A stretch of DNA of 64,000 nucleotides from CAZTTG01 sp964615935 (GTDB lineage: Bacteria > Planctomycetota > UBA1135 > GCA-002686595): positions 11,979-75,978 of the forward strand of contig CAZTTG010000024.1 of assembly GCA_964615935.1 (NCBI GenBank), given 5' to 3'. Of the stretch, positions 8,994 to 17,381 are shown in pieces. The stretch's first letter is position 1. The number at the start of each line of letters is the position of its first letter. Both the position numbers and the translations under genes were made by a program. Below the pieces are notes generated by a model. It was not told the origin of the DNA. It was given only the letters and a program-made list of their open reading frames with translations, and made no database searches.

Positions 8994-10290
8994 TCAATCC
9001 TCGCCGGGCTCCTCGAGCTGGACGGTGACGCGGGTGGTCTCACCCGAGACCAGGTCGGCCCAGGCGTAGCGGCGCTCGCCTCCCCAGGGGGCCTCGTTCA
9101 GCGGCATCCGGTAGTCCGGGTGGTGCACGTAGACGAACTCGTCCTCCTCGGAGGGCAGGTCGTCGAGCGAGGCGATGCCCCGCGCGTCGCTGGTCGCCTT
9201 GAACTCGCGGTTCAGGAAGAAGTCCGAGTCCCCGCAGGTCCAGTACACGTTGGGCGAGAGGATGAGCCGCGCGCCCGGGAGGGGCTCGCCCCCGGGGTCC
9301 AGGACGGTCACCTCGAGGCTGGCCGTCGGCTCCATCCGCAGCACGAAGGGCTCCTCGAGGGCGCCCGGATCCACCTGCTGGATCCAGCGGTCGACCACCT
9401 GCCCCTCCGCCGGTGGGGCCGGCCCGCTCGAGGCCCAGCCGCGGCACAGGCCGATGATCTCGCCCTGGCCCGGGGGCAGACCGCCGAGCTCGAAGGTCCC
9501 GTCGGCGGCCACGTCGGCCTCGAAGCACCGCGCCAGGATCGGCCCCTCGCCGTCCACTCCGGTGTAGATGCAGAGCTCGACCTGGCCCTCCTCCACCGGA
9601 CGCGGCACGCTCGGATCGAGCGCGCCCCGAAGGCGGCGCGGGGGCAGCAATTCGAGATGCAGCTCCTTCAGCTCCTCCTCGGCCAGGGTGAACTGCACGA
9701 TCTCGCTGCACCACGGGTCGCCGGGCCGGCCCTCGAAGCTCAGGCAGATCGCGTGCACGCCCGGACGGATCTTGTCGCAGGAGAGGCGGCCGTCCGCGAT
9801 CGGCATCCACTCCTCGAACCCGATCTCTCCCCGATCGCTGAGATGCGGCACCACCTCGGCGATCACCCGCTCGGGCGAGTCGATCCAGCCGGAGACGATC
9901 AGGAAGGAGCCGCGCTTGAGGACCACCCGGCACTCGCCCTCGCCGGCGGGAAAGCCGCCTTCCCGGTAGGGAACGTAGTCGGGGTGCTCGACGTCGAAGG
10001 CCACCCGGTTCACCGGCGACCAGGCAGCGGTGGTCTGGAACCATAGGGGATGGCGCAGCCGGGCGCGGCCGTCGGGCCCGGTGGTGGCCTTCGAGGGCTC
10101 CCCCGACCAGGAGTACCAGTCCCCCGAGAGGGCGTCCGTCCGCAGCCCGGCCCCCTGGATCTCGGCGCCGACCACCGGGTATCCCAGGCTGGTCACCACG
10201 CGGATGTCGAGGAAGGCCTGCTCTCCGCGGTCGATGGGCGGGCCCGGCTCGACGATCCCGCTCGGGGGATCCTCGGGGGCTGCCGGGCGG
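8994..10290 (-). CDS. Carboxypeptidase-regulatory-like domain segment, probably the C-terminal half of the upstream sigma gene
   Basis: From about 10270 downward this frame encodes at least three beta-sandwich repeats of the carboxypeptidase regulatory/CNA-B type: DIRVVTSLGYPVVGAEIQG, LEVTVLDPGGEPLPGARLIL and SDARGIASLDDLP are the classic value/transition motifs. There is no signal peptide in this frame. The nearest in-frame ATG (10352) gives a hydrophilic start, whereas the overlapping sigma frame supplies a hydrophobic segment (MSLLVKKTILSTVLVLA) just upstream. The simplest reading is one gene (10954 down to 8994) encoding sigma, membrane helix and extracytoplasmic domains, interrupted by a one-base shift near 10262-10300. 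The start given is the approximate crossover. Confidence 0.7.
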
Positions 10291-10954
10291 TGGTGGCCAG
10301 GACGAGGACGGTCGAGAGGATGGTCTTCTTCACGAGGAGGGACATGGCCCATCGGGCGGCAGGAGAGAGGGAGAGGCCCGCGGGGGGCGGCACGACGCCG
10401 CCCGCACCACCGGAAGCCAGGGTCCCCAGCGCGGCCAGGAAGGCGGCCGGCTGCTGACCCGTCTCCCGGCGCAACCCGTTGCGCAGTTGATCGAGCCCGC
10501 GTCGCAGGCGCGTGCGCACGGTGGCGTGCGGAAGCTCGAGGTGGTGCGCGATCCGCGCCGCGCTCTCCCCCTGCAGGTAGTGGCGCAGGACCACCTCGCG
10601 GTAGGCCTCCGGCAGTCCCAGGACCGCGCTGACCAGGCGCTGGTGCAACTCCATGCGCTCCACCAGGCTGGCGGTGTCCGGCTCCTCCAGGGGCCGGGCG
10701 CTCTCGCGCTCGCGTGACTCCCGCCGCTCCCTCCGGCGCAGCCCCAGGGCGGCGCGGTTGCGCAGGACGCGGGCCAGCCACGCGCGCATTCCGCTGCCCG
10801 CAGCGGGGCGCCCCTCGAGGGCTGCGAGCCAGGTCTCCTGGACCAGGTCCTGGGCCCGGCTCTCGTCCCTCGCCAGGCGTCGCGCCAGCTTCTGCACGAA
10901 GTCCACGTGCTCGAGCAGCTCGCCTGCGTCCAGATTCGGGGTGGGATCGACCAT
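10193..10954 (-). CDS. ECF-type RNA polymerase sigma factor with C-terminal membrane segment
   Basis: Sigma-70 family ECF protein: region 2 at about residues 17-50 (VQKLARRLARDESRAQDLV, then QETWLAALEGRP), and region 4 at about 110-165 (LPEAYREVVLRHYLQGESAA, then HATVRTRLRRGLDQLR). A glycine/proline linker follows, then a hydrophobic stretch at 204-220 (MSLLVKKTILSTVLVLA). After that the frame becomes low-complexity (SSSRARPSTAESRPSSTSAW), which looks like out-of-frame sequence. This fits an ECF factor anchored in the membrane and fused to outer domains, as I recall from planctomycete-type genomes. No separate anti-sigma gene is adjacent, so the fused domains may do the sensing. The start ATG at 10952-10954 has GGAAG upstream. 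Confidence 0.85.
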   Translation of the reverse strand: MVDPTPNLDAGELLEHVDFVQKLARRLARDESRAQDLVQETWLAALEGRPAAGSGMRAWLARVLRNRAALGLRRRERRESRERESARPLEEPDTASLVERMELHQRLVSAVLGLPEAYREVVLRHYLQGESAARIAHHLELPHATVRTRLRRGLDQLRNGLRRETGQQPAAFLAALGTLASGGAGGVVPPPAGLSLSPAARWAMSLLVKKTILSTVLVLATTARQPPRIPRAGSSSRARPSTAESRPSSTSAW

Positions 10955-11118
10955 GCTTCCAACCGTCGTATTGCCGCGGCGCCCGGATGCGATCCACGAA
11001 TCCGGGGAAAAGGCCCGAACCCCATCCGGCGGACCCGCGGGCGCGGCCGCGGGGGCGGTCCTTGTCCCCCGCCGGGCCGCGTGGGATGCTGCGGGAGGCC
11101 GATCCGCGGCCTCCCCCC

Positions 11119-11682
11119 ATGAGCCGTCTCCGAAGCCTCCTGCGCCGCGCCAGTCTCCCTCGGGGCCGCCGAGGGCGGTTCATCGCACTGCTGGTCCTCG
11201 GCGGAGGCGGCCTGCTGCTCCTGGCGTCGGCCGGGCTCGCGCGCCTGCTCCAGATCCACGTCCGGATCGATCCGGGCATGATCCTCCTGGGCGCCGCGGC
11301 GGTGATCACCAGCCTGACCCTCTTCCTCTGGCTCGAGCGCCGCCCCCTCGCCGACCCCGTGGTCACGGTCAACTACGACTTCCGGCTGGTGCAGCCGGCC
11401 CTGCCGCTGGGGCGCTACCGCCTGCTCCTGGAGATCTTCTACGACGTCGAGCGGGGGGGGCGGCGAGAGCGCTCGCGCCAGGCCCGAATCGACCTGCAGT
11501 TCCGGCGCCAGGACCACCCCGAGATCCTGGAGTGGTGCAGCTCGCAGATCGCGGGCTTCCTGCACAGCCACGAGCGCCTGGCCGCTCGCCGCTGGCCCCG
11601 GGCTGAGGTGGCCAGCGGTCCGCCGCCCACTCCCCTCGAGCTGCGGCGCAGCCTGAGCGCCGTCGCCACGACCGAAAGCTGA
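11119..11682 (+). CDS. Small membrane protein with two transmembrane helices
   Basis: 187-residue protein of unknown function. A basic N-terminus (MSRLRSLLRR) precedes two hydrophobic helices at about 21-45 and 53-73. A soluble, beta-rich domain follows (VVTVNYDFRLV, GRYRLLLEIFYDV) and ends in an arginine-rich tail. Divergently arranged from the ECF sigma gene with about 165 bases between, which could make it a regulated partner, but nothing in the sequence proves this. The nitroreductase gene starts 6 bases after its stop, so the two are probably co-transcribed. The ATG at 11119 was chosen because upstream in-frame codons do not look coding. Confidence 0.7.
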   Translation: MSRLRSLLRRASLPRGRRGRFIALLVLGGGGLLLLASAGLARLLQIHVRIDPGMILLGAAAVITSLTLFLWLERRPLADPVVTVNYDFRLVQPALPLGRYRLLLEIFYDVERGGRRERSRQARIDLQFRRQDHPEILEWCSSQIAGFLHSHERLAARRWPRAEVASGPPPTPLELRRSLSAVATTES

Positions 11683-11688
11683 GCGCCC

Positions 11689-12435
11689 ATGGCGAGCCCC
11701 TCCGCGAGCTCCACCCTCGAGCTGATGGCCTCCCACCGCTCCGTGCGCGAGTACCGGGACGGCGAGCTGGACGAGGCCGCGGTGCGCGCGGCGGTCGCGG
11801 CCGCGCAGCAGGCCGCCACCTCCGCCAACGTCCAGGCCTACTGCCTCCTGCGGATCACCGATCCGGACGAGCGGCAGCGGCTGGCCGAGCTCGCCGGGGG
11901 GCAGGCGCAGGTCGCCCGCTCGGGCGCCTTCTTCGTCGTGTGCGGAGACCTGCGGCGGCACCGCCTGGTGGCGCAGGACGCGGGGGCGCCCAGCGTCCGC
12001 AACCTGGAGGTGTTCCTGCTGGCGGCCATCGACGCCAGCCTCTTCGCTCAGAACCTGGTGCTGGCCTTCGAGTCCCGGGACCTGGGCACCTGCTACATCG
12101 GCGGTCTGCGCAACCGCCTGCCCGAGGTGGACGCCCTGCTGGAGCTCCCCGAGGGAGTGCTGCCCTTCTTCGGCCTGTGCGTCGGCGAGCCCGCGGGCGA
12201 CTCCGGCCTCCGGCCCCGCCTCCCCCTGGACGCGGTCTACTTCCACGACCGCTACCCCTCCGACGAGCGCATGCGCGAGCTGGTGGCCGAGTACGACGCC
12301 ACCATGGGCGAGTACTACGAGCGGCGCGGCAAGCCGGGCCACGACTGGAGCGGGGCCCTGTGGCGCATGTTCCGCGAGGCGCGGCGGACGGATCTGGCCG
12401 GGTACTACCGCTCCAAGGGCGCCGGCCTGGACTAG
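11689..12435 (+). CDS. NfsA-like NAD(P)H-dependent flavin nitroreductase
   Basis: 248-residue FMN-binding oxidoreductase of the nitroreductase superfamily. Recognised by SHRSVREYRDGELDE (15-29; the RS.R phosphate-binding motif), the helix AAAQQAATSANVQAY (42-56), the central GTCYIGGLRNRL (129-140) and the NfsA-like C-terminal extension RYPSDERMRELVAEYD. Members reduce nitroaromatics, flavins or quinones using NAD(P)H and work as soluble cytoplasmic dimers. The physiological substrate cannot be told from the sequence. It follows the two-helix membrane protein by six bases. Confidence 0.9.
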   Translation: MASPSASSTLELMASHRSVREYRDGELDEAAVRAAVAAAQQAATSANVQAYCLLRITDPDERQRLAELAGGQAQVARSGAFFVVCGDLRRHRLVAQDAGAPSVRNLEVFLLAAIDASLFAQNLVLAFESRDLGTCYIGGLRNRLPEVDALLELPEGVLPFFGLCVGEPAGDSGLRPRLPLDAVYFHDRYPSDERMRELVAEYDATMGEYYERRGKPGHDWSGALWRMFREARRTDLAGYYRSKGAGLD

Positions 12436-12487
12436 TGTCCCGGCGGCGGGGAGCGTCCTCCCGGCCGCTTTCGATAAGCCGGGCTGC

Positions 12488-12516
12488 TCGACAGGGCTAT
12501 CCATAAGTAGTAGAAG
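12488..12516 (+). promoter_or_regulatory. Candidate sigma-70 promoter for the VIT/VWA gene
   Basis: -35 TCGACA (5 of 6 bases of the consensus) and -10 TAGAAG (4 of 6) separated by exactly 17 bases, within an AT-richer pocket ending 59 bases before the ATG at 12576. GGAAAGGA precedes that ATG as ribosome site. Prediction only. Confidence 0.45.
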
Positions 12517-12575
12517 AAATGCCGTCCCCGGCCGAAGGTGGTCTCGGCCGGATGCACCGGCGGAAAGGACGTGCC

Positions 12576-14609
12576 ATGAAGACCACCGTCAGCCGGCTCG
12601 CCGTCGCGAGCCTCGTCGCCCTGCTCGCCGCCGGCGGAGCGGCCCGGGCCCAGACGACCGGCGCCGAGGAGGAGGACCTCGCCCCGGCCGCCGCGACCGG
12701 AGAGCTCCACCTCCGCGATCACCTCGTGCGCGCGGTGATCCACAACGGCTTCGCCACCACCGAGGTGGAGCAGCTCCTGGTCAACCCCACCGCCCGCGAC
12801 CTCGAGGCCGAGTGGTGCTTTCCCCTGCCCGAGGAGGCCTCGCTCTCCGAGCTCTCCCTGTGGATCGCGGGCCAGCCCGTGGTCGGGGAGGTGGTCGAGA
12901 AGGAGGAGGCCCGCCGCATCTACGAGGAGGAGCGCTCCACCGGCGGGGACGCCGGCCTGGCCGAGCAGGAGTCCTTCCTGTACCTGCGGGTGGCCGTGGC
13001 CCGGGTGCCGGCCGGGGGCGAGCTGCGGGTGCGCATCGTCTACTTCCAGCCCCTCGACGTCGACTCGGGTGTGGGGCGCTACCTGTACCCCCTCCAGGAG
13101 GGCGGCACCGACGACATGAACCGCTCCTTCTGGACCATGGACCGCGAGGCCCGGGGCCGGCTCAGCTTCGAGGTGACGCTGCAGACCGCCTTCCCGGTCG
13201 ACGGCCTGCACAGTCCCAGCCACCCCGGCTTCCAGGCCGCCGAGGTCGCCGCCGGGACCTGGATCGGCCGGTGGGAGTCCTCTCCCGCCACCCTGGACCG
13301 CGACTTCGTGCTGCTCTACCGCCTGCGCTCCGACGTGCCCGCCCGGGTGGAGCTCCTGACCCACCGGCGGCCGGGCGCTGTGGAGGGCACCTTCATGGCG
13401 GTGGTGACCCCCGGCTCGGACCTGGCCCCCATCGAGGCCGGCACGGACTGGGTGTTCGTGCTCGACGTGTCGGGCTCCATGGCGGGCGAGAAGATGCGCA
13501 CCCTGGCCCGCGGGGCCGGCGAGGCCCTGGAGGGGATGCAGCCCGGCGACCGCTTCCAGGTGGTCACCTTCAACGATCGGGCCCACCGCATCACCCGCGG
13601 CTGGGTGGAGCCCACCGGGGTCGACCTGGACCGGCTCGCGCAGGCGGTGTACCGGCTCGAGGCCGGCGGGGGAACCGACGTCTACGCCGCCCTGGAGACC
13701 GCCTACGACCTGCTCGACGCCGATCGCCCCTCGGCCCTGATCCTGATCAGCGACGGGGTCTGCAACGTCGGCCACACCGAGTACCGCGACTTCGCCGAGC
13801 TCGCCCGCGAGCACGACGTGCGCCTGTTCACCTTCGTCATGGGCAACGGCGCCAACCAGCGCCTCCTGGGCGACCTGGCGGTGCTCTCCGGCGGCTTCGC
13901 CAAGTCGGTCTCGATGCAGGACGAGGTCGGGGCCCACCTGATGCTGGCCCGCGATCGCATGACGCACCAGGCCCTGCACGGGGTGGAGGTCGACCTCCCC
14001 GGCGCCACGGTCATGCACCCCGAGCTCCTGCCCAGCCTGTACCTGGGCCAGCAGCTGGTGGTCTTCGGCCGCTACGATCGGCCGGGCCCCTCGCAGCTCG
14101 AGGTGCGCGCGAAGATCTCCGGCCGGCCGGCCAGCTGGCGCGTCCCGGTCGAGCTCCCGGCGGTGGACGAGAGCCACCCCGAGATCGAACGGCTCTACGC
14201 CCTGGCGGCCATCGCCGACCTCGAGCGCCAGGCCTGGCTGCGCACCGGGGACGAGGCCGAGGCCCGCTCGGCGGTGGTGGACATGGCGCTGCGCTACTCG
14301 CTGGTGACCGACCACACCTCCATGGTGGTGGTGGCCGAGTCGCGCAAGGCGGCCTGGGGCCTCGGCGACGACAACGCCCGCCGGCGCGCCGACGAGCGCT
14401 CGGCGGCGGCCCGCCGCGAGGCGGGAGAGGGCGACGTCCAGGTGCGGACCGACGGCGAGCCCCTGGCCGGCCGGCGGGCGGCCCACGCCCCCAGCCGGGC
14501 GCAGGAGCGCTCGCGGGGAGGTGGCCGCGGGGCGGGGGCCGTGGGACCCCTGCACCTGCTGCTCGCCGCGGCGATGGCAGGCCTCGCGCTCCGCCGCAGG
14601 GTGCGATGA
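12576..14609 (+). CDS. Exported VIT-VWA domain protein with GlyGly-CTERM-like sorting tail
   Basis: 677-residue surface protein: signal peptide (1-25, ending GGAARA-Q), VIT (inter-alpha-trypsin-like) domain at about 45-170 (VRAVIHNGFATTEVEQLLVN and RRIYEEERSTGG), VWA domain at about 290-460 with the metal-ion-dependent adhesion site DVSGSMAG (297-304), GGTDVYAALE and LISDG. The C-terminus has a glycine-rich RGGGRGAGAVG, a hydrophobic helix LLLAAAMAGLAL and RRRVR. This tripartite end matches the GlyGly-CTERM sorting signal cleaved by rhombosortases, and a rhombosortase-like gene overlaps the stop codon. The likely role is a surface adhesion or metal-dependent binding protein, processed after secretion. 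Confidence 0.88.
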   Translation: MKTTVSRLAVASLVALLAAGGAARAQTTGAEEEDLAPAAATGELHLRDHLVRAVIHNGFATTEVEQLLVNPTARDLEAEWCFPLPEEASLSELSLWIAGQPVVGEVVEKEEARRIYEEERSTGGDAGLAEQESFLYLRVAVARVPAGGELRVRIVYFQPLDVDSGVGRYLYPLQEGGTDDMNRSFWTMDREARGRLSFEVTLQTAFPVDGLHSPSHPGFQAAEVAAGTWIGRWESSPATLDRDFVLLYRLRSDVPARVELLTHRRPGAVEGTFMAVVTPGSDLAPIEAGTDWVFVLDVSGSMAGEKMRTLARGAGEALEGMQPGDRFQVVTFNDRAHRITRGWVEPTGVDLDRLAQAVYRLEAGGGTDVYAALETAYDLLDADRPSALILISDGVCNVGHTEYRDFAELAREHDVRLFTFVMGNGANQRLLGDLAVLSGGFAKSVSMQDEVGAHLMLARDRMTHQALHGVEVDLPGATVMHPELLPSLYLGQQLVVFGRYDRPGPSQLEVRAKISGRPASWRVPVELPAVDESHPEIERLYALAAIADLERQAWLRTGDEAEARSAVVDMALRYSLVTDHTSMVVVAESRKAAWGLGDDNARRRADERSAAARREAGEGDVQVRTDGEPLAGRRAAHAPSRAQERSRGGGRGAGAVGPLHLLLAAAMAGLALRRRVR

Positions 14610-15271
14610 CCGGCTCCGTGCGGGGGGGCGGGCGCTCCTGGAGCGTCCGCCCCGCCCTCCTGCTGCTCGGCGCGTGCGGGCTGGCCTCGGCCTTCCCCGG
14701 CGCCCTCGCCCTGACGCCCGCGGGCCTGGAGGCCGGCGAGCTCTGGCGCCCGTGGACCGGGCACCTGGTGCACCTCTCTCCCGCGCACTTCCTCTTCGAC
14801 GTGGGGGCGGCCGTCCTGCTGGTGGCCGTCGGGGGAGCGACCCGCTTCCTGCTCGCCGCGCCCCCGGTGATCGGCCTGGCCGTGCTCGCCGCGAGGCCCG
14901 ACCTCTCGAGCTACACGGGGCTCTCGGGCGTGCTGCACGGCCTCACCGTGCTCGTGGCCCTGCGCCTGTCGTGCGGTGCCGCGGGATGGGCGCGGGGCCT
15001 GTTCCTGACGGTGGCCCTGGCGACCCTGCTCAAGGCGGGCCTGGAGACCGCCCTGGGTCTGCCGCTCCTGACGGGCGGGATCGAGATGGGCGCGCCCACC
15101 GCCTTCGTGGCGCACCTCCTCGGCGGGAGCGCGGGTGCACTGGGATTCGTCGTCGACCGGCTCATCGAGGCGACCGGAGAGGGGCCGAGCGCGAGGAGAC
15201 CCGCTTCGAGGGGCGCAGCCCGAAGCTCCTCAACTACGCCCACGCATCCTACCAGCAGCCCCAGCAGCTGA
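14606..15271 (+). CDS. Rhombosortase-like intramembrane serine protease
   Basis: 221-residue polytopic membrane protein of the short rhomboid type that processes GlyGly-CTERM proteins. LWRPWTGHLVHLSPAHFLFD (about 46-65) matches the conserved first-loop WR..tgh.vHls..H pattern. The catalytic serine is S107 in YTGLSGVLHGL, and the partner histidine is H170 in VAHLLGG in the last helix. Its ATG overlaps the stop of the VIT/VWA gene (ATGA), tying enzyme to substrate. After the last helix (about 185) the tail is low-complexity (RRPASRGAARSSSTTPTHP) and overlaps, in another frame, a fragment of an unrelated gene. The original C-terminus may therefore have been replaced at a deletion junction near 15185. 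Confidence 0.85.
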   Translation: MTGSVRGGGRSWSVRPALLLLGACGLASAFPGALALTPAGLEAGELWRPWTGHLVHLSPAHFLFDVGAAVLLVAVGGATRFLLAAPPVIGLAVLAARPDLSSYTGLSGVLHGLTVLVALRLSCGAAGWARGLFLTVALATLLKAGLETALGLPLLTGGIEMGAPTAFVAHLLGGSAGALGFVVDRLIEATGEGPSARRPASRGAARSSSTTPTHPTSSPSS

Positions 15272-15420
15272 TCCGCGTCGCCTACCTCTTCAGCCTGGGG
15301 TATCGACCCGACGCGGTCGTCAACCTGGACGGCTTCAACGAGGTCTCGGGCAGCCTGATGAACGCCCGCGCGGGGGTGCACCCCTCCTACCTCTCGCCCC
15401 CCGTCTGGCGGTCCGGATGA
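15193..15420 (+). pseudogene. Fragment of an SGNH/GDSL-hydrolase-like gene
   Basis: Seventy-five codons without a start, open from about 15193 to a stop at 15420, read as SPKLLNYAHASYQQPQQLIR and then PDAVVNLDGFNEVSGS. The GFNE block is the SGNH-hydrolase-like 'GxND' block with E for D, and the flanking text resembles the middle of a longer esterase-type protein. Neither the N-terminal GDS block nor the C-terminal DxxH block is present. It overlaps the end of the rhombosortase gene in a different frame, consistent with a deletion that fused two genes. Confidence 0.5.
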
Positions 15421-15440
15421 AGGCCGGCGAGACCTCCGGG

Positions 15441-16130
15441 TCAGCCGAACACCGTCCAGCGCACGATCGCCCAGAAGGCGATGATCGCGTCCTTGGGCCC
15501 GATCTTCTTGCCCTCGGCGTAGTCCCGGCCGGAGTAGCTGATGGGCACCTCGTAGACCCGGCAGCGCATCTTGGCGATCTTGGCGGTCATCTCCGGCTCC
15601 ACCGCGAAGCTCTTCGACTTGATGTTCAGCTTCTGGGCCACCTCCCGCTTGAAGACCTTGTAGCAGGTCTCCATGTCGGTCAGGTTCAGGTTGGTGAAGC
15701 AGTTCGACATGAGCGTCAGCATGCGGTTGCCGACGTAGTGCCAGAAGAGGTGCACCCGCACGTAGGGGCCGCCCAGGAAGCGGCTGCCGTAGACCACGTC
15801 CGCCTTGCCGTCCTCGATGGGCCGCAGCAGGATGGGGTAGTCCGCCGGGTCGTACTCCAGGTCGGCGTCCTGGATGAGCACCACGTCTCCCTGCACCTCC
15901 TGGAAGCCGGTCGCCAGGGCGGCGCCCTTGCCCCGGTTGACCTCGTGGTGGAAGCAGCGCACGTTGTCGTGGCGCTCGGCCAGCTCGGCCATGATCTCGG
16001 GGCTGCGGTCGCTGGAGCAGTCGTTGACCAGGATCAGCTCCTTCTCGTAGGGAGTGGCCTGGACCGCCGCGACCAGCTCCTCCAGGGTGGCTTCCTCGTT
16101 GTAGATCGGTATGACGACGGAGAGCTTCAT
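15441..16130 (-). CDS. GT2 glycosyltransferase, dolichol-phosphate-mannose-synthase-like
   Basis: 229-residue family 2 transferase of the DPM1/polyprenyl-phosphate sugar type. N-terminal VVIPIYNEEATLEELV, LVNDCSSDRSPEI and NRGKGAALATGF define the nucleotide-sugar fold; QDADLEYDP (about 91-99) carries the metal-binding aspartates. METCYKVFKRE is diagnostic of this branch. It likely charges a polyprenyl phosphate for the glycan made by the operon's other transferases. Last gene of the minus-strand glycosyltransferase operon, 9 bases after the previous gene. Only a weak hydrophobic C-terminus (AIIAFWAIVRW) is seen. Confidence 0.9.
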   Translation of the reverse strand: MKLSVVIPIYNEEATLEELVAAVQATPYEKELILVNDCSSDRSPEIMAELAERHDNVRCFHHEVNRGKGAALATGFQEVQGDVVLIQDADLEYDPADYPILLRPIEDGKADVVYGSRFLGGPYVRVHLFWHYVGNRMLTLMSNCFTNLNLTDMETCYKVFKREVAQKLNIKSKSFAVEPEMTAKIAKMRCRVYEVPISYSGRDYAEGKKIGPKDAIIAFWAIVRWTVFG

Positions 16131-16139
16131 GAGGGACCC

Positions 16140-17381
16140 TCACTTGTGCGGGTCGGGGCCGGGCGCGCTGAGGCCCGAGAACAGATCGTCCAGTCCCAGG
16201 GTCCGGCTCAAGCCGAGCTGCAGCTCGCGGTAGGCGGGCTCGTCCTCGACGCACCACAGGGGCTTCAGGAACAGCCGGAAGATCTCCGCGTCCGGCCGCT
16301 GGCGCCGGTCCTGGACCTCGCGGCGGCGCTCGGTCCAGTGGTCCCAGCGGCCCAGGAAGTCGTTGATGCCGACCAGGTCGGCCACCGCCGCCTTGCGCAG
16401 CCAGGTCCGCCCCGGCCTCCGCCGACCGATGCGCCCCAGAAAGCGCCGCACGGCGCTGCTGCGCTCGGAGCGCGCCTTCTCGATGCGGAAGGGGCGGTCG
16501 TCCTCCAGCCCGGCGATCACGTACATGCGCCGCGCCGCCAGGCCCAGCAGGGCCGGCAGGACCCGGGCCAGGTTGCGCTCGTCGTAGTTCTTGAAGCAGG
16601 CCAGGATGGGGTTGCGCACCTGCAGCAGCCGGACCGTCTCCTGGGGGAAGGATCGGCTGGTGCTGGAGTGGTGATGGTAGCAGACCGCCTTGGGGGCGTA
16701 GTGCACCTCGTGGCCCTGCACCCACAGCCTCCAGCCCAGATCGACGTCCTCGTAGTAGGCGAAGAACTCCGGATCGAAGCCGCCGCAGTCGTGGAAGAGC
16801 CGCGCCTGGATGGCCATGGCCCCGCCGCAGGCGAAGAGCGTCTTGCGGGGCACGTCGTGCCGCGGGGCGGGCTCCTCCAGGTAGCCGTCCTGGATGCCGA
16901 TCCCGTGGAAGTTCATGCCCCCGCCGCAGGAGTTGATGCGCTTCCCGTCCCAGGAGAGCATCTTTCCCTGGGTGGCCTGGCACTCTCCTCGCACCAGGGG
17001 TGAGACCAGCTCGCGCAGAAAGTCCGGCTCGACCCGCATGTCGTTGTTCAGGAAGACCAGCACCTCGGCCTCACCGGCCAGCCGGGCGCCCTGGTTGCAG
17101 CCCCCGGCGAAGCCCTGGTTGCGCTCGTTGGCGACGAAGCGCACCCAGCCGTGGTGGGACTTCATCTCCATGTGGCTGCCGTCGTCCGAGCCGTTGTCGA
17201 TCAGCATCACCTCCAGCTGCTCCCGCGGGTAGTCCAGCCGGGCCAGGCTGTCGAAGCAGCCCTGGAGGTGGTGTCGTCCGTTGTGGTTGAGGATCACCAC
17301 GGCGACCCGGGGCAGCTCGCCGGCCTCGACCGGCTCGCCGGGCTCCACGGTCAACTCGGCCAGGAGATCCTTCTCAGCCAT
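16140..17381 (-). CDS. GT2 glycosyltransferase, rhamnosyltransferase-like
   Basis: 413-residue family 2 transferase. The GT-A start is VAVVILNHNGRHHLQGCFDS at 25-44, the sugar-nucleotide site is LIDNGSDDGS, and the metal motif is FLNNDMRVEPDF (about 112-123). FFAYYEDVDLGWRLW is the acceptor-side ED motif typical of rhamnosyl- and related transferases of surface polysaccharide clusters. The C-terminal 150 residues are helical without transmembrane segments. Its ATG overlaps the end of the upstream fused transferase by 8 bases, so the two are translationally coupled. Donor and acceptor are unknown. Confidence 0.9.
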   Translation of the reverse strand: MAEKDLLAELTVEPGEPVEAGELPRVAVVILNHNGRHHLQGCFDSLARLDYPREQLEVMLIDNGSDDGSHMEMKSHHGWVRFVANERNQGFAGGCNQGARLAGEAEVLVFLNNDMRVEPDFLRELVSPLVRGECQATQGKMLSWDGKRINSCGGGMNFHGIGIQDGYLEEPAPRHDVPRKTLFACGGAMAIQARLFHDCGGFDPEFFAYYEDVDLGWRLWVQGHEVHYAPKAVCYHHHSSTSRSFPQETVRLLQVRNPILACFKNYDERNLARVLPALLGLAARRMYVIAGLEDDRPFRIEKARSERSSAVRRFLGRIGRRRPGRTWLRKAAVADLVGINDFLGRWDHWTERRREVQDRRQRPDAEIFRLFLKPLWCVEDEPAYRELQLGLSRTLGLDDLFSGLSAPGPDPHK

